DNA of 64,000 nucleotides, taken from the NCBI GenBank assembly GCA_030601755.1, contig JAUWBF010000002.1, positions 54,504 through 118,503 on the forward strand, in the 5' to 3' direction. Made by a program: the position numbers and the translations under genes. Positions 45,068 to 53,383 of the stretch are shown here, piece after piece; positions within the stretch are counted from its first letter, which is position 1; each line of letters starts with the position of its first letter. This stretch comes from Verrucomicrobiota bacterium. GTDB taxonomy: Bacteria > Verrucomicrobiota > Verrucomicrobiia > Opitutales > Opitutaceae. The notes beneath the pieces are model-generated. The model was not told the DNA's origin. It worked only from the letters and a program-made list of their open reading frames with translations, and did no database searches.

Positions 45068-46011
45068 TGTCGTCGTCGACCGTCCTGATCGTTGGGCAAG
45101 GGCTGGCGGGCACGCTGGTGGCCCGGGCCTGCGAGCGGCGGGGGCGGGAGTTTATGATCGTCGACGCCGGCCACGCGGGCGCGGCGTCGCGGGTGGGGGC
45201 GGGGATCATCAATCCGATCACGGGGCGGCGGCTGGTCAAAACGGCCGGTGTCGAGGCCGACCTGCCGGTCGCGCTGGCGGCTTACCGTGATTGGGAGGCT
45301 GTGCTGGGGAGACCGGTGTTGACCGAACTCGCGGTGCGTCGCCGGTGGGTCTCGGCGGAGGAGCGCGAGGCGGCGCGCGAGCGTCTGCGCAAGGGGCTGC
45401 TTGCGCCGTATGTGGACCCGGCGGCGTTCACCGACGAGGGCGTGGTGATCGCGCCGGCCTGGCGGGTGGACACCGCCGGGTTGATCGCCGGGGCGCGGGA
45501 ACGCTGGCTGGCCGCGGGACGGTTGCGCGAGGGCGTGGTGGCGCGCGCCGAAGTCGCCGGCTGGTCGGGGCCGGTGGTGTGGTGCGACGGGGCGGGTGGC
45601 CGTGCGCACGGCTTGCCGCTGACGGTGGCGGCGGGGGCACTGGCGACGGTGCGCGCGCCGGAGTTGCCTCGGGATGAGATTTGGAATCGCGGCGGTCGCT
45701 GGCTGATGCCGTCGGCGGCGGACGGCGACGAAGCGCTGGTCGGAGCGGTGTATTCTCATGATGAATACATCGACACCGCGGCGGCGCGCGCCGAGCTGGC
45801 GGCGATGGCCGCGGAGCTGACGGGCTTGGGCGAGGCCGCGCCGGAGCCAATCGAGGTGCGCATGGGGCTGCGCATGATGGGCGCGGACCGGCGTCCTTTG
45901 AGCGGTTGGTTTCCCGGCCGCGAGGGCCGCGAAGGTTGTCTCAACGGCCTCGGCTCAAAGGGCGCCTTGTGGGCGCCGCGTCTGGCCGAGGAGTGGACGG
46001 AGCGGCTGTGA
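45067..46011 (+). CDS. FAD-dependent DAO-family oxidoreductase
   Basis: A 314-residue flavoprotein. VLIVGQGLAGTLVARACERRG is the Rossmann dinucleotide site, with the acidic residue closing strand 2 in IVDAGHAGAASRVGAGIINPITGRRL. A late LNGLGSKGALWAPRLAEEW matches the glycine/D-amino-acid oxidase (DAO) superfamily, including the oxidase half of MnmC. The substrate is unknown. Translation is coupled to the FKBP gene by a one-base overlap. It contains a perfectly palindromic variant of the GTATCC signal. Confidence 0.85.
   Translation: MSSSTVLIVGQGLAGTLVARACERRGREFMIVDAGHAGAASRVGAGIINPITGRRLVKTAGVEADLPVALAAYRDWEAVLGRPVLTELAVRRRWVSAEEREAARERLRKGLLAPYVDPAAFTDEGVVIAPAWRVDTAGLIAGARERWLAAGRLREGVVARAEVAGWSGPVVWCDGAGGRAHGLPLTVAAGALATVRAPELPRDEIWNRGGRWLMPSAADGDEALVGAVYSHDEYIDTAAARAELAAMAAELTGLGEAAPEPIEVRMGLRMMGADRRPLSGWFPGREGREGCLNGLGSKGALWAPRLAEEWTERL
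45750..45768. repeat. GTATTC-N7-GAATAC palindrome (variant site)
   Basis: GTATTC-TCATGAT-GAATAC has perfect 6-bp arms with the same 6-7-6 geometry and a symmetrical change from GTATCC/GGATAC. It is coded by TAT TCT CAT GAT GAA TAC. Confidence 0.55.
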
Positions 46012-46071
46012 ACGCTCCCGTTGGGATGGAGGCTGGCGGGAGTGGCGGTTGATCGGCGCTCACACAGCGAT

Positions 46072-46092
46072 GCGCCGCTTGGAAAGCGGCGC
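46072..46092. terminator. hairpin between convergent genes
   Basis: GCGCCGCTT / AAGCGGCGC inverted repeat with a very short loop, between the DAO-type gene and the kinase-like gene. It has no clear T-run. It may be a transcript-end structure or a short dispersed palindrome. Confidence 0.5.
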
Positions 46093-46102
46093 TCCTTGGG
46101 GT

Positions 46103-47311
46103 CTATTTGCCGCGGCGGATTTCCGAGCCCTGAAAGCGGATTTGGATGCGGAAGACCTTCTTCACGCGGCAGCTGATCGCGCCGGTGTTGAGGTCGAATT
46201 TTTCCGGTATCTCGATGCGGTGCAGATCGACGACGGCGTGGTAACCACGCTCGGAGAAACAGTCGATGAGCATGGCCAGGGCGACGGGATCGTCCAGGAG
46301 GGGTTCCTCCGTGTTGACCAGCGCGATGCCGGAGATGGCGTGGCGCAGCACGATGGGCATGATCTTGCGCTCGATGAAGGCGACGACCTGCGCGAAGAGT
46401 CCGGCGTGGTTGAATTCGTAGTCGTCGAGGCGCTTGACCAGTTCCTGGCGGGCGTGGAGCACGATCTCGTTGGCGACGGGGATGGTGCGCAGGCGGTCGT
46501 GGGTGGCGGGGTCGAGTTCGAGCGAGCTCTGGTATTCAAGCTCCTTGATGATGTTTTGCTCGACCTCGTCGATGGCGCCCTGGGCGTTGATGAAGTGGTA
46601 GTGGAAGATCTCCTTGAGGGACTGGAGCGCGTTCCACGTCTGCTCCTTGAAGACGCGGTAGCGGCGCTGGGCGAGGGCGGGGTCGTAGTCGGTGGCGCGC
46701 TCTTCGAGGATCTCGCCGACGCCGGTGCGGCGGACCTCCTCGTTGTGCTCTTTGATCTGGCGGCCGCGGAAGAGCTGGCGCTCGACGGAGGTCTTCTCGT
46801 CCACGAACAGCACCATGATGTGGATGGTCGGCTGGCGGAAGTGCATGCCGAGCGGCGTGCGGTAGAACTCGCGGCGCAGGCCCTGCATTTTTTCAACGAG
46901 CATCTTGAGACACTCGACCTGCACCTGCGTGCGGGGGAAGCCGTCGAGGATGACGCCGTCGCGGTATTCGGGGGCGATGAGCTTGCGCAGGAGGATCGAG
47001 ATGACCTCGCGGTCGCCGAACATGCCTCCGGCGTCCTTGATGCGCCGGGCCTCGGGGGTGTCGAGCAACGAGCTGATGACGACCGGATCGCAGGTGAGGC
47101 CGCGGGCCTTGAGGATGAAGTTGGTGTTGGTGCCCTTGCCGGAGCCGGGGGCGCCGCCGAGCAGGATAAATTCCTTGGGGAAGCGCAGGTTTTCGCGTCC
47201 GCACTCGGTCTCGAGTTCGCTCCAGACGGAATCGAAGATCACCTGGGGATCCTTGATTTCGAGGTCCTGATGCTTGGGCTTCGGGGCGGGTGCGGATTCG
47301 GAAAGGCTCAT
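46103..47311 (-). CDS. adenylate-kinase-like protein with extra C-terminal domain
   Basis: A 402-residue protein. Residues about 48-245 look like a nucleoside monophosphate kinase: P-loop GGAPGSGKGT (52-61), DGFPRT (123-128), and a lid Arg region (FRGRQIKEHNEEVRR). A short N-terminal extension and about 150 residues after the kinase (NEIVLHARQELVKRLDDYEFNHAGLFAQVV, then ISGIALVNTEEPLLDDP) have no counterpart in the roughly 215-residue Adk. True Adk activity is likely, but the role of the extra domain is unknown. It is not the only possible adk in the genome. Confidence 0.8.
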   Translation of the reverse strand: MSLSESAPAPKPKHQDLEIKDPQVIFDSVWSELETECGRENLRFPKEFILLGGAPGSGKGTNTNFILKARGLTCDPVVISSLLDTPEARRIKDAGGMFGDREVISILLRKLIAPEYRDGVILDGFPRTQVQVECLKMLVEKMQGLRREFYRTPLGMHFRQPTIHIMVLFVDEKTSVERQLFRGRQIKEHNEEVRRTGVGEILEERATDYDPALAQRRYRVFKEQTWNALQSLKEIFHYHFINAQGAIDEVEQNIIKELEYQSSLELDPATHDRLRTIPVANEIVLHARQELVKRLDDYEFNHAGLFAQVVAFIERKIMPIVLRHAISGIALVNTEEPLLDDPVALAMLIDCFSERGYHAVVDLHRIEIPEKFDLNTGAISCRVKKVFRIQIRFQGSEIRRGK

Positions 47312-47685
47312 TAGCGGGGGTTTTATTGGAGTGTTTGTCCGGTGATTCGATGCTGAAAACCCAAAAAGTGAGGTCCCGTTTGCCGAAATGAAAAAAATGA
47401 GGAACCTTCAAACCATGCCTCGGTCAGATCAGGCATACCCTTGACCAGTCTGTTTGCCGGCAGCCCGCCCCCAAAGCCGCGGCCGGCAACAGACCCCAAG
47501 GCAAAGCAAGTTGGTTCATTGGTTGGTTAGATTTTTTGTCACTTCCCGGAGGTGCGACTTCCGGGATTGTTAGTTGAAGCTGGACCTGAAGGGGTCGCCG
47601 AAAGGCGGCCCCTTCTTGGTGTCCGGACACCGGCGCGGGCGGCAGGCGGCGTGGCGAGCCTCCGGGCCTCACGGGTCCGATCGCC
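47312..47685. other. 374-bp gene-free spacer rich in RNA-like structure
   Basis: No credible reading frame was found. It contains the candidate structured RNA at 47402-47537, a hairpin TCCCGGA/TCCGGGA at 47544-47566, and a strong GNRA-capped hairpin AAGGGGTCGCC-GAAA-GGCGGCCCCTT at 47589-47614. TTTGTCACTT at 47534-47543 equals one arm of the AT-rich palindrome family. Confidence 0.6.
47402..47537 (+). ncRNA. candidate structured small RNA
   Basis: Pairing seen by eye: an outer stem GAACC (47402) with GGTTC (47513), and a side hairpin TGCCT/AGGCA (47416-47435). A long apical arm pairs CCTTG...GTCTGTTTGCCGGC with GCCGGCAACAGAC...CAAGG (47439-47501). A T-run follows at 47532-47537. The rod with a central bubble recalls 6S RNA, but it is shorter and no diagnostic sequence is recognised. 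Strand is assigned from the T-run. Confidence 0.3.
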
Positions 47686-48327
47686 TCAAAACACCCCGCT
47701 GACGAAGCCCTGCGCGGCCTTGACGATGAATACGCCGAGGTTCTTGGCCCCGTGCGCAGCGAAGCACGGCAGCAAGGACTTGTGCGGATTAAAGCCCGCG
47801 AAGCGCACCGTGTAGAACCAGATCGAGCTGAGGAAAACCAGCGCCGTGCTGAACCAGCCCTTGAGCGTGAACTGCCACGTCCACACCCACTCGCCGACTT
47901 TCCAAAAACTGTCGCCCATCTCGAAATCCCACAAAAACGGGTGCAGCGCCGCGAACAGCACCGACGCCCCCACCGCGGCCAGCCATTGGATGGCGGTGCC
48001 GCGCTTCGTCACCACGACATAACCGCGGAAAATGATCTCCTCGATCACCGCCGCCACCAGACTGTAGAGACCGAAAAGCACCGTGATGCTCGACTGCTCG
48101 TCGCTGATGCCGAGGCGAATCTCACCCCAGGTCTCGAGCGCCAGGATCACCAGCGCGCCCGCCGCCGCGATCACACACGCCCGCAGGGGGGCGGGGGTCG
48201 TGCCCGGCAGCGCTTGCGGGTCGTCGCGGCCCGTGGCGAGGCGCCGCCGGTAGTCCTCCCACCACAGCCAGGCGATGTAGCCGCCGGCGGCGATCATCAG
48301 GAGATTGGGCACGGGATTGTCGCTCAT
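47686..48327 (-). CDS. CPBP-family (CAAX) intramembrane protease
   Basis: A 213-residue polytopic protein. The first catalytic motif EEIIFRG, a second-motif HPFLW region and a later His (CFAAHGAKNL) match the CAAX-protease/bacteriocin-processing (CPBP) family of glutamic intramembrane proteases. The substrate is unknown. ATG at 48327 starts with MSDNPVPNLLMIAAGGYIAWLWW; an earlier in-frame start would add a polar stretch. It is divergent from the polyprenyl synthase gene. Confidence 0.88.
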   Translation of the reverse strand: MSDNPVPNLLMIAAGGYIAWLWWEDYRRRLATGRDDPQALPGTTPAPLRACVIAAAGALVILALETWGEIRLGISDEQSSITVLFGLYSLVAAVIEEIIFRGYVVVTKRGTAIQWLAAVGASVLFAALHPFLWDFEMGDSFWKVGEWVWTWQFTLKGWFSTALVFLSSIWFYTVRFAGFNPHKSLLPCFAAHGAKNLGVFIVKAAQGFVSGVF

Positions 48328-48472
48328 GGTCGCTGAGAGGAGAGTGGCGGGCTCGGGGACGGGAAACCGCCATCCCAAGCCGCCCCGCCGGCGGGTTCAA
48401 TGGCGGAGTTTGCGGAGAGTTGGTTTGCGCAACGGCTTCGGGGCGCGCACCGTTGGGCCGAACATCCCCGTC

Positions 48473-49504
48473 ATGTCCGCCGCCTCGTCGTCCTCCTCCG
48501 CCTCTGTCCCGCCCGCGCCGCTCTTCGGAGCGGTTTTCGCGCGCCTCCGGCCGCACATGGCCGCGCTCGACGCCTTTCTGGCCGGGCAACTGGACTCCTT
48601 CGAACCGGAGATCCGCGAGATGGCCGACTACTGCATCGACACCTCGGGCAAACGCATCCGGCCCGCCCTGGTGTTTCTCAGCGGTTGGTCCGGCGACGAC
48701 GCGCCGCCGGCCGACTCGCTCGTGCAGGTCGCCGCGGTGGTCGAGCTGGTCCACCTCGCGACCCTCGTGCACGACGACATCATGGACGAGGCCGACATCC
48801 GCCGCAGCCGCCAGACCGCCTCGCGCCGCTACGGTCCCGAGGCCGCGGTGCTGCTGGGCGACGCGCTCTTCGCCCACGCGTTGCACCTCGCCGCGCAGTT
48901 CCCGACCACCGAGGTCTGCTCGGCCGTGGCCGACTCGACGCGCAAGGTCTGCGCCGGAGAGATCGTGCAAACCCTGCGCCGCCGCACCCTCGCCATCACC
49001 CGCGCCGACTACGACCGCGTGATCGACCTGAAGACCGCCGAGCTGTTTCGCGTTTCCTGTTTCCTCGGCAGCCGGCTGGCCGGCCGCTCCGACGCCGCCG
49101 TGCGCGCCGCCGCCACCTTCGGCCGCCACCTCGGCATCGCCTACCAGATCTACGACGACCTCGCCGACTTCTACGGCACCGAGCAACGCATCGGCAAAAC
49201 CCTCGGCACCGACCTCGCCAGCGGCAAGGCCACCCTGCCGCTGCTCCTCCTGCTCGAGCAACTGCCCGCCGACGACCGCGAGCGCCTCTCCGACGAACTG
49301 GCCGGCACGCGCGCGCCCGACATCGCCGCGCGCCTCGCCCAGATGGAGCGACTGGGGATCTTCGACCGCGTGGCCGCCGAGATCGAGGCCGAGCTCGCCA
49401 GGGGCGAAGCCGCGCTGGCCGCGGTCGGCGCGGAACTCGAGGCAGGCCCCCTGCGCGAACTCTGCCAAGTGCTGCGCGTGCAGGTCGCCGGATTGCGCGG
49501 CTGA
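48473..49504 (+). CDS. trans-polyprenyl diphosphate synthase
   Basis: A 343-residue all-helical prenyl chain elongase. GKRIRP, first Asp-rich motif HDDIMDEAD and second DDLADFYG are present, with KTLGTDLASGKATLPLL downstream. Length and the SSSSSA-rich start suggest a long-chain (octaprenyl-type) enzyme for quinone side chains rather than farnesyl synthase. This is inferred from family resemblance, not from a diagnostic residue. ATG at 48473 gives the expected N terminus. Confidence 0.9.
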   Translation: MSAASSSSSASVPPAPLFGAVFARLRPHMAALDAFLAGQLDSFEPEIREMADYCIDTSGKRIRPALVFLSGWSGDDAPPADSLVQVAAVVELVHLATLVHDDIMDEADIRRSRQTASRRYGPEAAVLLGDALFAHALHLAAQFPTTEVCSAVADSTRKVCAGEIVQTLRRRTLAITRADYDRVIDLKTAELFRVSCFLGSRLAGRSDAAVRAAATFGRHLGIAYQIYDDLADFYGTEQRIGKTLGTDLASGKATLPLLLLLEQLPADDRERLSDELAGTRAPDIAARLAQMERLGIFDRVAAEIEAELARGEAALAAVGAELEAGPLRELCQVLRVQVAGLRG

Positions 49505-49592
49505 AAAAACCGTCGGAAACGGACGCCGGAGAAAAAAGAAATTCCCCGTTGACGCCACCGGTCACGGCTCTTTGCTCTGTCCCTTCGCTCGC

Positions 49593-49668
49593 GGCAAGAT
49601 AGCTCAGTTGGTAGAGCAGCGCACTGAAAATGCGCGTGTCCCCGGTTCGATTCCGGGTCTTGCCACCA
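49593..49668 (+). tRNA. tRNA-Phe (anticodon GAA)
   Basis: A complete 76-nt cloverleaf. The acceptor stem is GGCAAGA/TCTTGCC, the D arm contains AGCTCAGTTGGTAGAGC, and the anticodon loop CTGAAAA gives GAA. The T arm has GGTTCGATTCC, and CCA is encoded at 49666-49668. Confidence 0.98.
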
Positions 49669-49676
49669 CTTTCGAA

Positions 49677-49711
49677 AAACCTGTTTTCCTGCGCGGAAAG
49701 CAGGTTTTTTT
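49677..49711 (+). terminator. terminator after tRNA-Phe
   Basis: Stem AACCTGTTTTCC / GGAAAGCAGGTT (one wobble) followed by seven T. Confidence 0.9.
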
Positions 49712-49748
49712 GTGGTCCGATTTCCCGTCCGCCCCTCTGCTGACCGCC

Positions 49749-50651
49749 ATGTCCCCGACGCCCGCCGACGCGGAGTTTTTGTTTCATTTCGACCGTCCCG
49801 CCGACGCCTCCGGGATTGGTGTGCCGGTGCTGGCCGGCGAGCCGTGCGAAACGCTCTTCGCAGGGCTGCCGGTCGCGGGCGAGGCGGGTGGATTCCGGCT
49901 CTTTGGCGGCGATGGGGACCCGTTGATCGGCCTCCTGATCGCGCCCGCGGCCGCCGACCTCGAGGTCCGCACAGAGGCGGCCTACGCCGGTCTGCTGACG
50001 CTGGCGCGCGCGCGCGGTCTGCACCCGGCGCGCATCTGGAACTACGTGCCCGACATCAACGCCGATTCGCCCGCTGGTTTGGAAGTCTATCGCGTGTTTT
50101 GCCGCGGGCGCGCCTCGGCCTTCGAGCGCGCCGGTTGGACCGATCCCTTGCCGGCCGCGTCGGCGGTGGGCGGTGCGCCCGGGTGGCTGGCGATCCTGTT
50201 TGTCGCCACCCGTGCACGGCCCGTCGCGCACGAAAATCCCGAGCAAGTGCCCGCCTTCGAGTATCCGCCGGATTACGGGCCGCGCCCGCCGAGCTTTTCA
50301 AGGGCGATGCAGGCCGAGGTCGGCGGACGCCGCTGGACGTTTGTTTCCGGCACCGCGGCCATCAAGGGCCATGTTTCCCAGGCCGCCGCCGACCTCGCCG
50401 GCCAGATCGCCTGCACGCTCGACAACCTCCGGCTCATCTCCGGCGAGTGCGGACTGGGCCAACAACTCGCCGCGAATACCGGCGCCGAGCGTCACTTCAA
50501 AATCTACCTGCGACACGCCACCGACCTCGCCGCTGCCCGCGCCGCGCTCGACGACGCGCTGCTTCGCCCCGGCGACCGTGTCACCTGGTTGCGGTCCGAC
50601 ATCTGCCGCGCCGAGCTGCTGATCGAGATCGAGGCGACGGTGATCGTTTGA
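49749..50651 (+). CDS. chorismatase (FkbO/Hyg5/XanB2-like)
   Basis: A 300-residue enzyme with the RidA-like fold of chorismatases. IWNYVPDINADSPAGLEVYRVFCRGRASAFE carries the WNYxPxIN and YRxFCxGRxxAF signatures, and a Glu-rich C-terminal strand IEIEA matches the catalytic Glu region. Family members hydrolyse chorismate to dihydroxycyclohexadiene acids or to 3-/4-hydroxybenzoate; XanB2 supplies the hydroxybenzoate starter of xanthomonadin. It is convergent with the pigment operon. ATG at 49749 is used since an open frame upstream runs into the tRNA. Confidence 0.85.
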   Translation: MSPTPADAEFLFHFDRPADASGIGVPVLAGEPCETLFAGLPVAGEAGGFRLFGGDGDPLIGLLIAPAAADLEVRTEAAYAGLLTLARARGLHPARIWNYVPDINADSPAGLEVYRVFCRGRASAFERAGWTDPLPAASAVGGAPGWLAILFVATRARPVAHENPEQVPAFEYPPDYGPRPPSFSRAMQAEVGGRRWTFVSGTAAIKGHVSQAAADLAGQIACTLDNLRLISGECGLGQQLAANTGAERHFKIYLRHATDLAAARAALDDALLRPGDRVTWLRSDICRAELLIEIEATVIV

Positions 50652-52076
50652 TCAACGCAGCTGTTCCTTCAATGGAACCACGCAGCGGTAACCGCGCTCG
50701 GCGAGTCCCGCCAGCACCTGCTCCAAGGCTGCCACGCGCACGGCCGCGCGCACCGGTGGGCCTTCGTGCATCAGGATGATCGCGCCGGGCCGCAGCTCGC
50801 GCAGCACGCGCTTGGCGACGGCCTGCGGGTCGTGGGCCAACGTATCGCCGCCGCGGATACTCCAGCCGATGCAATCGAGGCCGCGCTCGTGCAACACCCG
50901 TCCCAAACCGAGCGGCTTCATACCGACCGGGCAACGAAACCGCGTCGCGCCGGCCAGCGCCTCGGGCCACGCGGCCAGTTCGCGCCGCAATCGCTTCGGC
51001 CCGGCGCACCAAAAACTGCCGCGCGGATGCGTGCGCGTGTGATGCGCGATCTCGTGACCGCGCCGCACGATCTCCGCGACCAGCGAGGGATGGTGTGCGG
51101 CGCGTTCGCCGATCAGGAAAAACGTCGCCTTGGCGCCGTGCCGGTCCAGCAGGTCGAGCACCCGCGGCGTGTCGTCTGGGTCGGGACCGTCGTCGAGCGT
51201 CAGCCACACCTCTCGCTCCTCGGTGGCGAAGCGCGAGAATACCTGCGCGAGGCCGTCCGCGTTCGGCGCGAACACATGAAACACCACCGGCGCGCCGCCG
51301 CTGAAAAACAGCGCCACGCACCACCCGGCGCCCACGCCGCTCGTCCACAGGAGCACCGCGCAGAGTTTTATCACGATCACCGCCGCCCACAGCGCCGCGG
51401 TGTGGCCGTCGTGCGCGTCGCGGCGCGGCACCGCGAGGAAATTCCACACCGTCGCGTGCGCGCCGAGGATCGCGCCGAACAACGCGTCGAGCGCCACGTG
51501 CTGGTGTGTCGCCAGCGTCGAGTGCACGATCAGCACCGCCCACAGCGCGTTGATCGCCTGCGCCAGCCGGCCCGCGCCGAGCCTCGGCAACAGCCGCGCA
51601 AACCACAACGCCGCGAACACCGCGAACGCCACGTGCAGCGACGGGCAGGCGTTGCCGGCGGCGTCGGCGCTCTTGAGAAACGCCAGCCACGGATGCCGGC
51701 TCCAGTCGATGGCCGGCTCGGCGATGGTCGTCGGCCACAGCCAAAAGATCGCCAGCCCCGCCGCGCCCAGCGCCACCGCGCCCGCGCCGAAGCCCAGCAC
51801 GTCGCGCCGGTCGGTCATCCACGAGGGCGGCAACGTCACGTAAACCCACAGCGAAAAATACGGGATCACCGTCCACGGCATCAGCGGCACCAGCGTGTCG
51901 AGCCACGTCGCCGGCACGGTCGTCACCGGAAACATCGGATGCCGCAGCACCGCGAAGTAGCCGACGAAGAACAACGTCATGATGACCGTCGCGCCGACGG
52001 CCTTCAGCCAAAAGTGCGTGCCCGCCCGGCGCAGCACCTCCCGCACGGTGAAGCGTGGAGTGTCGGCGTCATTCAT
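50652..52076 (-). CDS. fusion of PAP2-family phosphatase and polysaccharide deacetylase-like domain
   Basis: A 474-residue protein. Residues 1-230 hold about six membrane helices and PAP2 motifs GNACPSLHVAFAVFAAL and STLATHQHVALDALFG (active-site His and Asp). Residues about 265-474 form a NodB domain: WLTLDDGPDPDDTP (catalytic Asp pair), HEIAHHTRTHP (zinc His pair), and ILMHEGP near the end. The deacetylase would face the periplasm if the last helix ends outside. It is the last gene of the pigment operon; the start overlaps the AMP-ligase stop by 4 bp. A one-mismatch GTATCC site lies within. Confidence 0.85.
   Translation of the reverse strand: MNDADTPRFTVREVLRRAGTHFWLKAVGATVIMTLFFVGYFAVLRHPMFPVTTVPATWLDTLVPLMPWTVIPYFSLWVYVTLPPSWMTDRRDVLGFGAGAVALGAAGLAIFWLWPTTIAEPAIDWSRHPWLAFLKSADAAGNACPSLHVAFAVFAALWFARLLPRLGAGRLAQAINALWAVLIVHSTLATHQHVALDALFGAILGAHATVWNFLAVPRRDAHDGHTAALWAAVIVIKLCAVLLWTSGVGAGWCVALFFSGGAPVVFHVFAPNADGLAQVFSRFATEEREVWLTLDDGPDPDDTPRVLDLLDRHGAKATFFLIGERAAHHPSLVAEIVRRGHEIAHHTRTHPRGSFWCAGPKRLRRELAAWPEALAGATRFRCPVGMKPLGLGRVLHERGLDCIGWSIRGGDTLAHDPQAVAKRVLRELRPGAIILMHEGPPVRAAVRVAALEQVLAGLAERGYRCVVPLKEQLR
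50842..50860. repeat. GTATCC-N7-GGATAC site (one mismatch)
   Basis: GTATCG-CCGCCGC-GGATAC inside the PAP2-deacetylase gene. Its spacer is GC-rich, unlike other copies, so this one is less certain. Confidence 0.4.
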
Positions 52077-53383
52077 CGTAGCAAAAGTTTCCGCAACGCC
52101 GCCGCGTCCGGCTTGCCCCGCGCGGTCAACGGGAACTCCACGACCGGCACCACGCGACGCGGCACCTTCCACGCGGCCAACCGCGACTTGAGCAACGCGC
52201 GCAGCTCCCCCGCCGTCAGTTTCGTGGCGACCACCGCCGCGAGCTGCTCGGCGTCGTCGGGATGCGGCGCGACGAACGCGTCGTCGACGCCCGCCAGCCC
52301 GCGCAGCGTGGTTTCCAAGTCGCCGAGGTCGAGGCGCCGTCCTGCGATCTTCACCAGCCGCCCCGCGCGTCCGCGCAACACCACCCGCCCGTCGGCGTCG
52401 ACCTCCGCGCGGTCGGCCGGGCTGAACGATCCTCCGCGCACCGCCGCGCTCGCCACGCGGATGCGCCCGCCGCGCGCCGCCGCGATGGTCACGCCCGGCA
52501 ACGCGACGCCCACGCTCGCGCCGGCCAGCGTATCGTGGCCGTCCCGGTCGTAGCTGATGCCGCCCGTTTCGCTGGACCCGTAGAAACCGTGCGGCTTCCG
52601 GCCGTATTTGGAAAAGAATGACACCGCCACCTCCGGGCCCAGCGGCGCGCCCGCCGAGATGACCGTGCGCACCGGCGCGAAGGCGTCGCCCGGCAGGTCC
52701 GCCGCCGCCAGCACGCGCAGCAGCGCCGGCACGGTCGGGAAAACCGTCGGCCGGTGCCGCGCGACCAACGCCGCCAGCGCGTGCGGCAGCGGCAGGTCGG
52801 CGCAAAGACACGGAGTGCCCTGCGCGAGCAGCGGCACCACCAGGTTGCCCAGCCCGTAGGAGTGCCCGAAGGGAATGACCGCGAGGTTCAGGTCGTCGGG
52901 CCGGATACCCATGCCTGCGCACACCTGCCGGCCGTCGGCCAGCATCTGCGCGTGCGTGAATCCCAGCGCGCGCGGCCGTCCCGTGCTGCCCGAGGTGAGC
53001 TTGATCAACGCCGGCACCGGTCCGCGTCGGCGCGGCCGGTTGTTCAGTGCGACCGGCGCGCCGTCGATCCACGCAAAGCCCGCGCCGACGGTCTCGGCGA
53101 TCACGCGTTGCGCGTCGGCCGGCTCGGCGGGATCGAGCGGCACGGGCGTGGCGCCGGCCTCCAGCAGGGCGATGAACAGCGCCAGCCAATCCGGCCCGTT
53201 GGGCAGCGCGAAGGTCACCCGTTGGCGCGCGACGGCGGCGGGCAGTTTTCCGCGAAACGCCGTGACCTGTGCCGCGAGATCGGCGCGCGACCAGCGGCGT
53301 TCGCCGGGCGCGTCGATCAACGCGAGCGCGTCGGGCGCGGCCGCGACGAGCGATTGCCAGTGTCCGTGGAGCGTCGCGTTCAT
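52073..53383 (-). CDS. AMP-dependent acyl/aryl ligase (ApeH-like)
   Basis: A 436-residue adenylate-forming enzyme. The phosphate loop LIKLTSGSTGRPRALGFTH (A3), FYGSSETGG (A5) and GRAGRLVKIAGRRLDL (A8 hinge) are present, and a C-terminal Lys is in TARGKPDA. In aryl polyene pathways this enzyme loads 4-hydroxybenzoate onto an acyl carrier protein, fitting the chorismatase next door. Specificity is inferred from context. ATGA overlaps couple it to both neighbours. Confidence 0.88.
   Translation of the reverse strand: MNATLHGHWQSLVAAAPDALALIDAPGERRWSRADLAAQVTAFRGKLPAAVARQRVTFALPNGPDWLALFIALLEAGATPVPLDPAEPADAQRVIAETVGAGFAWIDGAPVALNNRPRRRGPVPALIKLTSGSTGRPRALGFTHAQMLADGRQVCAGMGIRPDDLNLAVIPFGHSYGLGNLVVPLLAQGTPCLCADLPLPHALAALVARHRPTVFPTVPALLRVLAAADLPGDAFAPVRTVISAGAPLGPEVAVSFFSKYGRKPHGFYGSSETGGISYDRDGHDTLAGASVGVALPGVTIAAARGGRIRVASAAVRGGSFSPADRAEVDADGRVVLRGRAGRLVKIAGRRLDLGDLETTLRGLAGVDDAFVAPHPDDAEQLAAVVATKLTAGELRALLKSRLAAWKVPRRVVPVVEFPLTARGKPDAAALRKLLLR

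Noticed and set aside
47312..47685. tmRNA, RNase P RNA or SRP RNA in the long spacer
   Set aside because: None of the conserved sequence elements I know for these RNAs could be found on either strand; only generic hairpins are present.
50255..50275. GTATCCGCCGGATTAC as another copy of the recurrent palindrome
   Set aside because: The arms are separated by three bases rather than seven and do not follow the 6-7-6 geometry.
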